From assembly GCA_963833465.1 (NCBI GenBank), contig CAWHXW010000004.1, forward strand, positions 124,001 to 188,000: DNA of 64,000 nt, written 5' to 3'. Of the stretch, positions 17,022 through 26,593 are shown in pieces. The number at the start of each line of letters is the position of its first letter. The first letter of the stretch is position 1. The notes below the pieces were generated by a model. That model searched no databases. It was not told where the DNA came from and was given only the letters and a program-made list of their open reading frames with translations. This stretch comes from Fen-1298 sp963833465. GTDB taxonomy: Bacteria; Bacteroidota; Ignavibacteria; UBA10030. Made by a program: the position numbers and the translations under genes.

Positions 17022-17049
17022 AAAAGGCTCAGAAAAATCTGAGCCTTTT
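17022..17049. terminator. Strong intrinsic terminator after tRNA-Asn
   Basis: AAAAGGCTCAG (17022-17032), six-base loop, CTGAGCCTTTT (17039-17049), a perfect 11-bp stem with A and T flanks that would work on both strands. It also ends the minus-strand sorting-tail fragment. Confidence 0.9.
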
Positions 17050-17080
17050 ACGTTTTATTCCTGCAAAGTTCTTATATTAC

Positions 17081-17293
17081 TTATTTCATCAGCACTAACT
17101 TCTTTGTTGCTGTATAATTTCCTGCTTGAAGCCTGTAAAAATAAATTCCGCTCGGAATTTTGGAAGCGTCAAACTTGACAGATTGGTTGCCCGCGCTTTG
17201 GCGTTCATTTACCAGCGTTTCAATTTCCCTTCCAAGAATATCGAACACTTTCAAGACTATGTGTGTTGTTGTCGACAATTGATTCCTGATCAC
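17081..17293 (-). pseudogene. Orphan T9SS C-terminal sorting domain fragment
   Basis: About 70 residues that read as a type IX secretion sorting tail: VLKVFDILGREIETLVNE, QSAGNQSVKFDASKIPSG, IYFYRLQAG and the terminal ATKKLVLMK. The frame continues upstream to about 17370 (including AGSFIPSTVI, a variant of the usual NPFNPST linker) but then meets a stop, and no passenger domain is recognisable. It is therefore the surviving 3' end of a secreted protein gene. It shows that the lineage uses, or once used, T9SS; no T9SS machinery gene is in this window. Confidence 0.75.
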
Positions 17294-17734
17294 AGTTGAA
17301 GGAATGAATGACCCTGCGGCTTGCCACAGGGAATTCCAAGTTAAATGATTTAGACCATTTTTCTCTTGTCAATCATAAAAAAAACTTTTTACTTTTGATG
17401 CCGTTACATAACTTCTTTGGTGATTTAGTTGAATAGTTTAGGTGGATATTCAAAATATTTTGTATCGTTTTTCTTCTTCTGATATTTTTTGATCTCTTGA
17501 TATTTATAATTATGAAATACTTTTACCCTTAATGTTTTATTCTTCGCGAGGTTTAATCCTTATCTATGCCTTTACAAATTCATTCAAGTGCATAGATTCG
17601 CTTCAGTAAAAGGATTGAATAAGTGACTATGAAGTTAGTAAAAATGTCAAACGAGACATTACCAATTCAAATATGATAAGCGGGTCTGTCGAACATCATC
17701 AAAATATAACGAGCGTTTTGATCGTTTATTCAAA
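17294..17734. other. Intergenic region, 441 bases, no intact gene
   Basis: The first 80 bases (to about 17370) extend the reading frame of the sorting-tail fragment. The rest is AT-rich with no ORF, RNA fold or repeat that I recognise; it may be decayed remains of the same gene. Confidence 0.45.
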
Positions 17735-18589
17735 TTAAAAATGTTCGCTGCTCTCCAATTTTACTTTCCACCATACTTTGACAGGTTCAGAAGCGCTGCC
17801 GGATTTCGATGCACCTCCTTGATGCATTCTTCCTCCACCAGAGTATCCGCCGCCTCGATGTCCCCAACCCATTCCTCCGTCCGGCTGAGATCCGCTTCCA
17901 TCGGAATTGCCTGAAGAACTACTATGCCCGCTGCTTTGTTTACCAGAATGACCAGTCATTTCGCCGGTTTCAAAACCCAATCCGAAATAATTATCCTTTA
18001 GTTCAATTGCATTTGGGTGTCCGGCAGTTTTCTTCAATGGTACTTGCAGTTCGTACACCATCTCTCCAGTCTTTAATCTGCCGATCTTAGCTAGAATGCC
18101 TTCGTTGTTTGCCGGAGGCAACAGGTATCGATCTGTTTCTTTAGGTCCTATAATCTCTATCTCAGGAGGAATTTGATCTATCGTCTGCCTTGACGTATCA
18201 AAATCTCTTTTTATTTTATCATTTGCCCACTGCGATGATTCACCTGAGCGCCTTCCTGAAGGAAAGTTGACACCAAATGTTTTATCATCGCTGCCGTTGC
18301 GATCAAACCAAACAGTAAGTCCACCTCGTAAAATCTGCCTCTGCGTCTGTGGATCCTGTGTCATCAAACAGACATAGACATATTCATAATCGTGGCATAC
18401 ACTTACAGCTAGCACATTATTTTTATCGACGTACGCAGGTATTTCATTCCAATCGCTATTATCGCCGTCGATCACGATTTTTCTCTTGCACAATTCACAC
18501 GTGAATTGCGGCAAGCTGCTGCATCCGTTCAGAAATAGAAAAGAAAGAAATATAGATGAGGATATGAAAATTATTTTCGCTTGACTCAT
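17735..18589 (-). CDS. Lipoprotein with CBM9/DOMON-like beta domain and Gly/Ser/His-rich insertion
   Basis: A 284-residue lipoprotein: hydrophobic signal ending LFLNGC with acylated Cys23. The body (about 31-215) reads as the CBM9-like sandwich seen in many FCB-group proteins: KIVIDGDNSDWNEIP, a Y/V-rich strand around residue 70, VWFDRNG, and FGLGFETGEM. A low-complexity stretch of about 55 residues follows, rich in Gly, Ser and His (GGMGWGHRGGGYSGGGR), before a last strand VKVWWKVKL. The CxxC at 31-34 could bind metal or form a disulfide. Ligand unknown; sugar or haem binding is known for the fold but is not shown here. Confidence 0.65.
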   Translation of the reverse strand: MSQAKIIFISSSIFLSFLFLNGCSSLPQFTCELCKRKIVIDGDNSDWNEIPAYVDKNNVLAVSVCHDYEYVYVCLMTQDPQTQRQILRGGLTVWFDRNGSDDKTFGVNFPSGRRSGESSQWANDKIKRDFDTSRQTIDQIPPEIEIIGPKETDRYLLPPANNEGILAKIGRLKTGEMVYELQVPLKKTAGHPNAIELKDNYFGLGFETGEMTGHSGKQSSGHSSSSGNSDGSGSQPDGGMGWGHRGGGYSGGGRMHQGGASKSGSASEPVKVWWKVKLESSEHF

Positions 18590-18785
18590 TATATGACTCC
18601 ATATTTAATTGTTCTACAACTGTTGTCAATACAACGTCTAAGTTTTTAAAATGTTTCTTTTTTTATATTAAAATGATTGATTGTGACGCATTTTTCGTCT
18701 TTTATCAGTCATTTATTAGACAATAAATCAAATTGACTGACAAGAAATGTGAATAAAAATGAACATTCTTCGAATTATTAGTTTT

Positions 18786-19964
18786 TCATCGTCGAATGTG
18801 AAACACGGCTGCAAAATAGAATGCAACAAAGATAGCTCCGACCGCTGACACTCCAAATGTTATTCCCGGCGAAAACATTTACCATAACCACCCCGCTAAA
18901 CTGCTCGCTAATAGTGAACATATGCTCTGCATTCCAGTGTAGAATCCAATAGCGGTAGCTACCTCGCCTTTGGGCACAACATTTGAAATCCATGCTTTCG
19001 AAATTCCTTCAGTGCTCGCCGCATAAACACCGTATAGAAAAAACAGTACAAGCAGAACGGGTACAGTATCCGCAAAAATGATGCCGCCATAAACAACTGC
19101 AAATAAAATTAATCCAGTAATATAAATTAATTTTAACCCGATCTTATCTCCTATCAATCCCATCGGATACGACGCAAGTGCATAAACAAGATTGTAAAAG
19201 ATATAAATATAAATTACCTGTTGGTCATTTGCCCCGTGATGACGCATCATAAGTAAAAGCAGAACATCAGAACTATTCATCAAAGCAAAGCACAGAAGAC
19301 CGAAAAAGAGCAGGCGAAATTCGCGTGGAGCAATTTTCCAATAATGGAAGAATGAATATTTTCTGTATCTTGCGGCTGTTGATATAATAGATAGAGATTG
19401 ATATTTTTTCTCGCTCAAAAAAAATGTCATTGCAATAGAGAACGCACCCGGAATAATTGCAAGCAAAAACAATGTTTTATACTGGGCAGGATAAAACATT
19501 AAGAATATCAGCGCCGCAAATGGGCCGAATGCAGCACCAATTGTATCAAACGCTCTATGAAATCCAAATACGTGTCCTTTAAACTCCGTTGTAGTTTCCG
19601 CGGAAAGAATTGCATCACGCGCACCTGTTCGAATTCCTTTCCCCAATCTATCTAACGTACGCGCCCCAAATATCCAAAACGGAAATGTCAACACCGCCAT
19701 CATCGGTTTAGAAATTGCACTTAATGAATACCCGAATTGGACAAAAGGTTTTCGTTTGTTAATCTTATCTGAAAGATAACCGAAGTATCCTTTGCTTAGT
19801 CCAGCTGCTGCTTCTGCAATTCCTTCTAACAAACCGATAAGCAAAACTGAAAATCCGATACTTGTTAGATACATCGGCATAACCGGATAAAGCATTTCAC
19901 TGGCAATGTCTGTAAAAAGACTTATGACAGAAAGTATAACAATCGTATGAGTGATATTTTTCAT
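18786..19964 (-). pseudogene. MFS transporter, interrupted by an in-frame TAA near the C-terminus
   Basis: A 12-helix major facilitator of 392 residues if read through. It begins HTIVILSVISLFTDIASEML and carries the loop-2/3 motif YLSDKINKRKP and DRLGKGIRTGARDAIL, typical of the bacterial group of drug- or metabolite-exporting MFS proteins. TAA at 18879-18881 stops the frame after SSLAGWLW. The same frame then continues with MFSPGITFGVSAVGAIFVA and a last helix to TGA at 18786-18788. A single substitution (TAT or TAC to TAA, expected Tyr) explains it. The truncated product lacks only the last helix. Substrate unknown. Confidence 0.83.
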
Positions 19965-20205
19965 AAGCTTCTTTTTATAAGATTTATTTAAATATACTTA
20001 CTCGCAACATTCAGAACAATATGTGCTGACCATATTCATGACTCATTGCTGGATTCAAGAAGAAAGTTTGCTATATTTTCTCAAATTATTTGTCGATAAT
20101 TAGATTTTCAAAGCAGGCACATTACAGTTATAAGAACAAGAATGACTGTTCAATAGCCTGATTTTTTACAAGCTAATTTCGCTTGTATTAATCAAGGATC
20201 TCAAT

Positions 20206-21811
20206 ATGAACGACGATCAGAAAAAATATAACTGGTTTGTAATCGGAGACTGGAATGGATTCTTCGGCCTTATGTTCGACAACCTTACGGTTCTCTCTTT
20301 TCTTGCTGGTATTCTCATTTTTGTTTTCAAGTTTCCAGTTGATATTGTCTACACAAAAATGTTTCCAGGAACCGCCTTCGGTGTTTTATTCGGCGATCTT
20401 ATTTATACTTGGATGGCATTTCGACTTGCAAAGAAAACCGGCAATTTGAAAGTTACGGCAATGCCGCTCGGGCTTGATACACCGTCAACAATTGGTATTG
20501 CACTTGTCGTTCTTGGTCCGGCATTTATCGGATTGAAAGCAGAAGGAATTCCAGAACGTGACGCCGCTATGATGACTTGGTACATCGGAATGGCGACAAT
20601 GATTTTTATGGGATTAGTGAAAGCGGCGTTTTCTTTTTTGGGAAGCTGGGTGCAAAAAATCGTGCCTCAAGCAGGACTGCTCGGCTCACTCGCAGGCATT
20701 GGACTCGGACTTATTGCAATAACGCCGTTGATTGATATTTTTGGAATGCCACTTGTTGGACTTATCTCACTTGGTATGTTATTCTATACTTTGGTCGCTG
20801 GAATCAAACTGCCATTTAAAATTCCAGGAGTGCTTGCTTCCGTTGCAGTCGGAACATTGCTCTATTATTTACTTGGCCCTACAGGTATTGTCGGCGGAAC
20901 TTACGCCGGTCCGCCGCCTGCTGAACTTCATTTCGGTTTTCCATTGCCGACATTGGATTTCATAAAAGGCATTGGCCCATCATTAAAGTATCTGCCGATT
21001 GCAATTCCGTTTGGAATTCTCACTGTCGTCGGAGGAATTAATGTTACGGAGAGTGCACGCGTTGCAGGAGATGATTATAAAACACGAGATATCCTTTTAA
21101 CAGAAGCGTTTGCGACATTAGCCGCTGGAATCTGCGGCGGAGTCGCTCAATCTACTCCATACATCGGACAGCCGGCATATAAACATATGGGTTCACGCGC
21201 AGGATATACTTTGCTTACAGGTATCTTCATTGGGTTAGGCGGCATATTTGGATACATTTCATTTATCGTTGAACTAATTCCACGTGCAGTCTTAGCACCG
21301 ATTCTCATTTTTGTCGCGTTTGAAATTATTGCACAATCATTTCAAGCATGTCCGGCTCGACATGCACCTGCAATTGTATTTGCATTTTTTCCTACGATTG
21401 CTCGATTACTCACTATAAAATTAGGAAATCCAGACGCCGTATTTCCTGAGACCTTCAACAAGTTGATGACGCTTCCCGGTAAAGCATTGCCAGAACTGTT
21501 AGTAATCGTTGCACTCGGCAACGGATTTATTATCACGGGAATGTTATGGGGAGCATTTCTTGCAAAATTGATAGATCGAGAATTGCAAGTCTCCGTTGTT
21601 TATCTCTTAGTGTTAGCATTGCTAACATTTTTCGGAATTATACACTCGGCAGTACCCTGATGGTATATTGTACCTCCCATGGACACTTGATGGATTAACA
21701 AGACAGGTTCCATATCAATTCACATTAGCGTATCTTGCACTTGCTGCATTTTTCTTTGCACTGTCATGGACGAAAGAAAGCTATGAACCGATTACTGGAA
21801 TAGGACATTAA
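20206..21811 (+). pseudogene. NCS2-family nucleobase (xanthine/uracil-type) permease with a C-terminal frameshift
   Basis: A polytopic permease of about 534 residues if corrected. Landmarks are FDNLTVLSFLAGIL, AMPLGLDTPSTIG, the substrate-site region INVTESARVAGDDY, and STPYIGQPAYKHMGSRAGYT. The frame stops at TGA 21658-21660 after FGIIHSAVP. The next frame continues as DGILYLPWTLDGLTRQVPYQ plus a final helix to TAA 21809-21811, three bases before plsC. The 1606-base span is one more than a multiple of three; an extra C in the CCC run at about 21653-21656 explains it. AAGGA precedes the start. A cytosine deaminase lies 8 kb away, consistent with nucleobase salvage. Confidence 0.83.
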
Positions 21812-21814
21812 TTA

Positions 21815-22588
21815 ATGGCAACAATTCGTTCATTGCTTATTTGGTTCACTTTTGGTATCCTTCTGCTTTTTTGGTTTATCATGCTTTCTTTTAGTCGCTT
21901 ATTCAACCGCGACCCAGTAGCGTATCGGACCGGATATCTTTTTAGAAAAATCGGAAATGCGATTACATTCGTTAATCCACGCTGGCGTTTGCATATTTCT
22001 GGTGAAGTTATTTCCAATCCACGCAGACCTTATGTTGTTGTGTGCAATCATCAATCGCTTGCCGACATTCCGCTTATCAGCAATCTGCCGTGGGAAATGA
22101 AATGGATGGCAAAAAAAGAACTTTTCGATATCCCGATTGTCGGCTGGATGATGAGGCTGTCTAAGGATATTTCTGTCGATCGAAAAAATCCTCGAAGCGG
22201 AGCGCAAGCACTTCTCAAAGCACAATGGTACCTTCAGCAAAAATGTTCTGTTATGGTTTTCCCTGAAGGAACGCGCACTCTTGATGGACGCATACGGCAA
22301 TTCACAGACGGAGCGTTTCATCTCGCTATCAAAGCAAAAGTTGCCATACTCCCGCTCGTTATTGAAGGATCACATGATTGCATTCCTAAGAATAGCTGGA
22401 AATTCGGCAAGCCGTCGGATATTTTTTTAAAAGTCCTGCCGCCGATTGAAACATCTTCGTTGACAATACAGGATGTTCCTTTGCTTCGTGATAAAGTTCG
22501 CACCGTAATTATGAAACAAATTGCGGAATGGCGTTCAGTTCCAACTGAAGATGTAGATGGAATAAGGCAAATATCAGAAAGTGCTTAA
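21815..22588 (+). CDS. plsC: 1-acyl-sn-glycerol-3-phosphate acyltransferase
   Basis: A 257-residue membrane acyltransferase making phosphatidic acid from lysophosphatidic acid and an acyl donor. One N-terminal helix (about 5-27) anchors it. The HX4D catalytic motif is NHQSLAD with His79 and Asp84. The phosphate-binding motif is FPEGTR at 149-154. The ATG lies 3 bases after the true end of the permease gene, so the two are co-transcribed. The family includes lyso-ornithine acyltransferases, but the PlsC role is most likely. Confidence 0.92.
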   Translation: MATIRSLLIWFTFGILLLFWFIMLSFSRLFNRDPVAYRTGYLFRKIGNAITFVNPRWRLHISGEVISNPRRPYVVVCNHQSLADIPLISNLPWEMKWMAKKELFDIPIVGWMMRLSKDISVDRKNPRSGAQALLKAQWYLQQKCSVMVFPEGTRTLDGRIRQFTDGAFHLAIKAKVAILPLVIEGSHDCIPKNSWKFGKPSDIFLKVLPPIETSSLTIQDVPLLRDKVRTVIMKQIAEWRSVPTEDVDGIRQISESA

Positions 22589-22712
22589 AATCTCAAATCA
22601 ATTTGTGAAATTCTCATCTGTACAGGAGAATCGCTTGTAATAAATCAGTATATTCACTGCAATATTTTGCACGAAATGAAATTCAATTTTCATAAATCAA
22701 TGAGGCAATAAG

Positions 22713-25229
22713 ATGAAATTTTCAGTGTTCCTTATTGGTTTTTTTACAATAACACAGGTTCTTCCTTTATTCGGTCAATCTTCTTCATCAGAAAAGAAAA
22801 TTGAAGAACTTATTAGTAAGATGACGTTAGAAGAAAAAATTGATTTCATAGGAGGTTATAAAGATTTTCATATTCGAGCAGTTCCACCATTAGGAATTCC
22901 GCAAATAAATATGGCAGATGGTCCGGTTGGTGTGCGTAATTACGGCCCATCGACTGCCTATCCAGCTTCCATCAATCTCGTTGCATCATGGGATACTGCG
23001 CTTGCATGGCGTGTCGGAAACTCCATCGGCAAAGAATCCCGTGCAAGAAACAATCACATCATGCTCTGCCCGGCAATGAATATACATCGCGCACCGATGA
23101 ACGGCAGAAACTTCGAGTATCTCGGTGAAGATCCGTACCTTGCAGGAAAAATTGCATCATTGTATATCAAAGGTATGCAGCAAGAAGGAGTAATGGCAAC
23201 TGCAAAGCATTACATGGCAAATTATCAGGAATATGATCGGCATAATGTCTCATCAGATATGGATGAAAGAACGCTGCGTGAAATTTACCTTCCTGCTTTT
23301 CAGGCATCCGTTATAGATGGCCATGTAGCAGCAATCATGACATCTTACAATCTTGTCAATGGAATTCATGCATCACAAAATGATTATTTGATCAATAAAA
23401 TTCTTAAAGATGATTGGAAATTCGACGGCATCGTGATGTCTGATTGGGGATCTACTTATGATGGAGTTGCTGCAGCTAACGCCGGACTTGATCTTGAAAT
23501 GCCTTCGGGAATTTTCATGTGTAAAGATACACTGCTTCCGGCGATTAAAACCGGACTGGTATCCGAGAAAACCATTGATGATAAAATCCGGCGGATTTTA
23601 AGGCAATATGAACGATTCGGTTACTTTGAAAATCCAGATATCAGTAAAGGATATATTCTCGATTCTAACGCTGTTCGACAAACAGCACTCGATGCGGCGC
23701 GTGGAGGAATTGTTCTTTTGAAGAACAGCGAGAACATTCTTCCACTGCAAACTGCTTCGATAAAAAGCATTGCTCTCATCGGGCCAAATGGACATCCTGC
23801 TGAAACAGGCGGCGGCGGAAGTGCATTCCTTCAACCGCTTCATCCTCTTTCCCTGCTTGAAGCGCTCCAGAAAGTTGCACCAAAAGCTGTAAAAATTAAT
23901 TTTGAATCCGGTATTTACGAAACGGAATTGCTTCCATCCGAATTTTTCGAGCAATCAAAATGCTATACGAAAACCAACGGGGAAAAAACTCCCGGCATGA
24001 AAATAGAATATTATTCCAACCGCTGGCCGGAAGGAAAACCGGACGCAGAAGAACATATTTCTGCCACTAATCAAATTTTTGAAAATATTCCTTTGGGGAT
24101 TGAAAAAAAGAGATTCGGTGCAATTTGTTCCGGCTTAGTTCAAGTGAACGAGTCTGGACAATATCGGTTTGTTATTTCAACCGACGGCAGTTTTAGATTA
24201 TTTGTGAACGATAAAGAATTTGCCAGTTCATGGGGAAGCCCAAAAGAAACCGTGCATTCAGTTATGGTTCTGTTGGAAGCAGGGAATGAATACCGTATAG
24301 TTGTTCACGCAATGCAATGGCATCCGAATGGTATTCTCAGAATCGGATATGAATCTGAAAAAATAACAAAAGAAAAAATTGCGGCAACCTATAAACAAAT
24401 CCATCAATTAGCAGAACGGAGTGACGTTGTAATTTTGTCGGTCGGATTTAACAACGAGACTGAAAGTGAAGGCAGCGACAGAACATTCAATCTTCCAGAA
24501 CAGCAAGAAAATTTGATACAGGAAGTACTTAAAGCGAACAAAAATGTCATTGTGGTTCTAAATGCGGGCGGCAATGTTGATATGAACGGATGGCTTCCAC
24601 AGACCAAAGCGTTAATTCACGCATGGTATCCAGGACAGGAAGGAAATCTCGCCGTTGCTGAAATTCTTTTTGGAATTACAAATCCATCCGGAAAGTTGCC
24701 GGTAAGTTTTGAAAAACGATGGGAAGACAACGCAACATATAAAAGTTATTATGATGATGATAGTACAAAACATGTGAAATTTTCCGAAGGAATTTTTCTC
24801 GGTTATAGGCATTTCGATAAAGGAAATATAGAACCGTTATTCCCATTCGGCTTTGGACTTTCGTATACAGGGTTTGAATACGGCAACATCCAAACTTCAA
24901 AAGACCAATATAAAATATCTGAGCCGGTTTCAGTTTCATTGACTGTGAAAAATACAGGAAAAGTTGACGGTGCAGAAGTAGTTGAACTGTATGTGAACGA
25001 ACCGATTTCTTCGCTCCCAAGACCTCCAAAAGAACTTAAAGCATTTTCAAAAGTTCAACTCAAACATGGAGAAAGTAAGGAAGTAAAATTCATTTTGAAT
25101 GAAAACGCTTTTCACTTTTATAATCCAGAGAAAAAAAGGTGGGTTGTAGAGCCTGGCGATTTCAATATTTTGATAGGCAATTCGTCGAAGGATATTCGGC
25201 TTCAAAAGAAAATCCAGATAATAGAATGA
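22713..25229 (+). CDS. Beta-glucosidase-type glycoside hydrolase, GH3 with PA14 domain (secreted)
   Basis: An 838-residue exo-glycosidase. The signal peptide ends near residue 22 (PLFGQ). The GH3 N-terminal barrel spans about 25-310 with the KH motif at 165-166 and nucleophile Asp244 in VMSDWGS. The GH3 C-terminal domain is interrupted at about 405-560 by a PA14 module (FRLFVNDKEF, LEAGNEYRIVVHAMQW). A fibronectin-III-like domain closes the protein (about 725-835). This is the architecture of PA14-inserted beta-glucosidases and xylosidases; the exact sugar is not readable. GAGG precedes the ATG. With the GH10 enzyme it suggests plant-polysaccharide use. Confidence 0.93.
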   Translation: MKFSVFLIGFFTITQVLPLFGQSSSSEKKIEELISKMTLEEKIDFIGGYKDFHIRAVPPLGIPQINMADGPVGVRNYGPSTAYPASINLVASWDTALAWRVGNSIGKESRARNNHIMLCPAMNIHRAPMNGRNFEYLGEDPYLAGKIASLYIKGMQQEGVMATAKHYMANYQEYDRHNVSSDMDERTLREIYLPAFQASVIDGHVAAIMTSYNLVNGIHASQNDYLINKILKDDWKFDGIVMSDWGSTYDGVAAANAGLDLEMPSGIFMCKDTLLPAIKTGLVSEKTIDDKIRRILRQYERFGYFENPDISKGYILDSNAVRQTALDAARGGIVLLKNSENILPLQTASIKSIALIGPNGHPAETGGGGSAFLQPLHPLSLLEALQKVAPKAVKINFESGIYETELLPSEFFEQSKCYTKTNGEKTPGMKIEYYSNRWPEGKPDAEEHISATNQIFENIPLGIEKKRFGAICSGLVQVNESGQYRFVISTDGSFRLFVNDKEFASSWGSPKETVHSVMVLLEAGNEYRIVVHAMQWHPNGILRIGYESEKITKEKIAATYKQIHQLAERSDVVILSVGFNNETESEGSDRTFNLPEQQENLIQEVLKANKNVIVVLNAGGNVDMNGWLPQTKALIHAWYPGQEGNLAVAEILFGITNPSGKLPVSFEKRWEDNATYKSYYDDDSTKHVKFSEGIFLGYRHFDKGNIEPLFPFGFGLSYTGFEYGNIQTSKDQYKISEPVSVSLTVKNTGKVDGAEVVELYVNEPISSLPRPPKELKAFSKVQLKHGESKEVKFILNENAFHFYNPEKKRWVVEPGDFNILIGNSSKDIRLQKKIQIIE

Positions 25230-25260
25230 TCTCTTTGTAAAATATATTTTTCAAAACGAG

Positions 25261-25289
25261 AGCTTCAGGCAAACATCTGGAGCTTTTTT
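25261..25289 (+). terminator. Intrinsic terminator of the GH3 gene
   Basis: AGCTTCAG (25261-25268), eight-base loop, CTGGAGCT (25277-25284) with one G-U pair, then a six-T run. Confidence 0.82.
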
Positions 25290-25343
25290 ATTCTATAAGT
25301 AAATGAGCACTAAAAACAATTACTAATTAGTCATATAATCAGA

Positions 25344-25988
25344 TTATCCCTTGATTATTTTTCCGGATCCATTTATTTGTTGATTCACGCTTTTTGGCTC
25401 TCCTTTATATTTTACAGTTCCCGATCCATTAATTTGAACATCGATTGAATTTGTAGCATAGACTTCGATATTACTAGTGCCATTTATTTGAATATTTGAA
25501 TTTTCAGAAACAAGCGAGGTTGCATCTATTTTCGATGTTCCAGAAACGTTGATTTTCAATTCACCACTTTTTCCGTTCAGACGAAGTTTCCCTGAACCAT
25601 TGATGCCAATTCCAAGCGAGATATTGTTGACATTATTGATATCACCGTTCGCCGAACCGTTGGCAGTAAACTCTGACAGGTTCGGCACTGCAGCAACAAT
25701 CAAAATTTTGTCTGTGGGAAAAAGAATACCTTTTGTGTAAATATGGAGTGTTTTGTCATGAATTTCAGTTTTTACAAGAGGCAAAAGATTTTCGTCCGTC
25801 TTGATGGAAACTGATTGTTTTGCCTGGCACTCGATTTGAATTTCATAGCTGCCATCACACGTAATCGCTTCGAATGTCGGAATATTCCTCGTTTCGGTTT
25901 CTATCTTTCCGTCCCCACGAATTTTATGCCAGTCGCATGAATTGAGTGCAATGACGCTGATTAACGAAAGCATTAACAATTTTTTCAT
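25344..25988 (-). CDS. DUF2807 (head GIN domain) lipoprotein
   Basis: A 214-residue lipoprotein: lipobox LNSC with Cys18. The rest is a right-handed parallel beta-helix of the DUF2807 family, recognisable from FEAITCDGSYEIQIE near the start and repeated short units with G(S/T)(G/S) turns: TANGSANGDI, GINGSGKL, VSGTSKID, INGTSNIE, INGSGTVKYKG and a final INGSGKIIKG. Such proteins are common in Bacteroidota and are assumed to be cell-surface or periplasmic; no activity is established. The protein is complete. It is transcribed convergently toward the GH3 terminator. Confidence 0.88.
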   Translation of the reverse strand: MKKLLMLSLISVIALNSCDWHKIRGDGKIETETRNIPTFEAITCDGSYEIQIECQAKQSVSIKTDENLLPLVKTEIHDKTLHIYTKGILFPTDKILIVAAVPNLSEFTANGSANGDINNVNNISLGIGINGSGKLRLNGKSGELKINVSGTSKIDATSLVSENSNIQINGTSNIEVYATNSIDVQINGSGTVKYKGEPKSVNQQINGSGKIIKG

Positions 25989-26298
25989 GACTTGTATGTT
26001 CCTTTCAGAAAAGTTTGATTGTTTTTCTAACTTTATCTTTATACCTCAATTAATAAGAGTATACCTGAATTCTAATGCAAAGGTTTCAATTATGAACAAG
26101 TTTTTCGATGTTTTTCGGAGTCCAGTTAGGACATTTTCTTATAGCAAATATTTTTTAGAGAAGTAACAATCGAAGAAATTTCAGAAAATAATTTGTCATC
26201 ATTAGGCTCTCCGCTAAATTCAAATGTGCGCTACGCTGGCAAAGTTATGAAACGGCAGTAACCTCCAGCTTGTAACCAATGATCAATTTTTTCTTTCG
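25989..26298. other. Intergenic region, 310 bases, nothing recognised
   Basis: AT-rich. A short ORF crossing the 5' end of the DUF2807 gene in the opposite frame is spurious. No repeat, RNA or clear terminator is seen. Confidence 0.45.
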
Positions 26299-26372
26299 TG
26301 GGCCCTGTAGGGCTCGAACCTACGACCCGCAGATTATGAGTCTGCTGCTCTAACCAACTGAGCTAAGGGCCC
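26299..26372 (-). tRNA. tRNA with CAT anticodon (probably tRNA-Ile2, possibly elongator tRNA-Met)
   Basis: 74 bases on the minus strand. Acceptor arms GGGCCCT and AGGGCCC; D-loop AGTTGGTTAGAG; anticodon loop CTCATAA with CAT; T-loop GTTCGAGC. The acceptor stem and GACTCATAATC context resemble lysidine-type tRNA-Ile more than elongator Met. It is not an initiator, because the anticodon stem lacks three consecutive G-C pairs next to the loop. Confidence 0.92.
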
Positions 26373-26593
26373 ATCTGAGGTTATACTTAAAAATATTTTC
26401 CTTTTTTAGAATGCCCGATGCATTACCAATAAAATTAATATACAAAAGAATGAAAACGAAGACAAGAAACGTTTTGCGATATTAATTATTCATAACCCAA
26501 AAGCATCTTCAAGTCACTCGGATGCCGGATATATTCTATCAGTTGACTCAAAGGATTTATTGAACGTTTCTATATAATTAACTGAAGCAGAAC

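Noticed and set aside
19965..20205. Possible purine riboswitch upstream of the NCS2 permease
   Set aside because: The conserved loops of the purine aptamer are absent; only a 6-bp hairpin (ACAAGC/GCTTGT, 20168-20186) without a T-run is seen.
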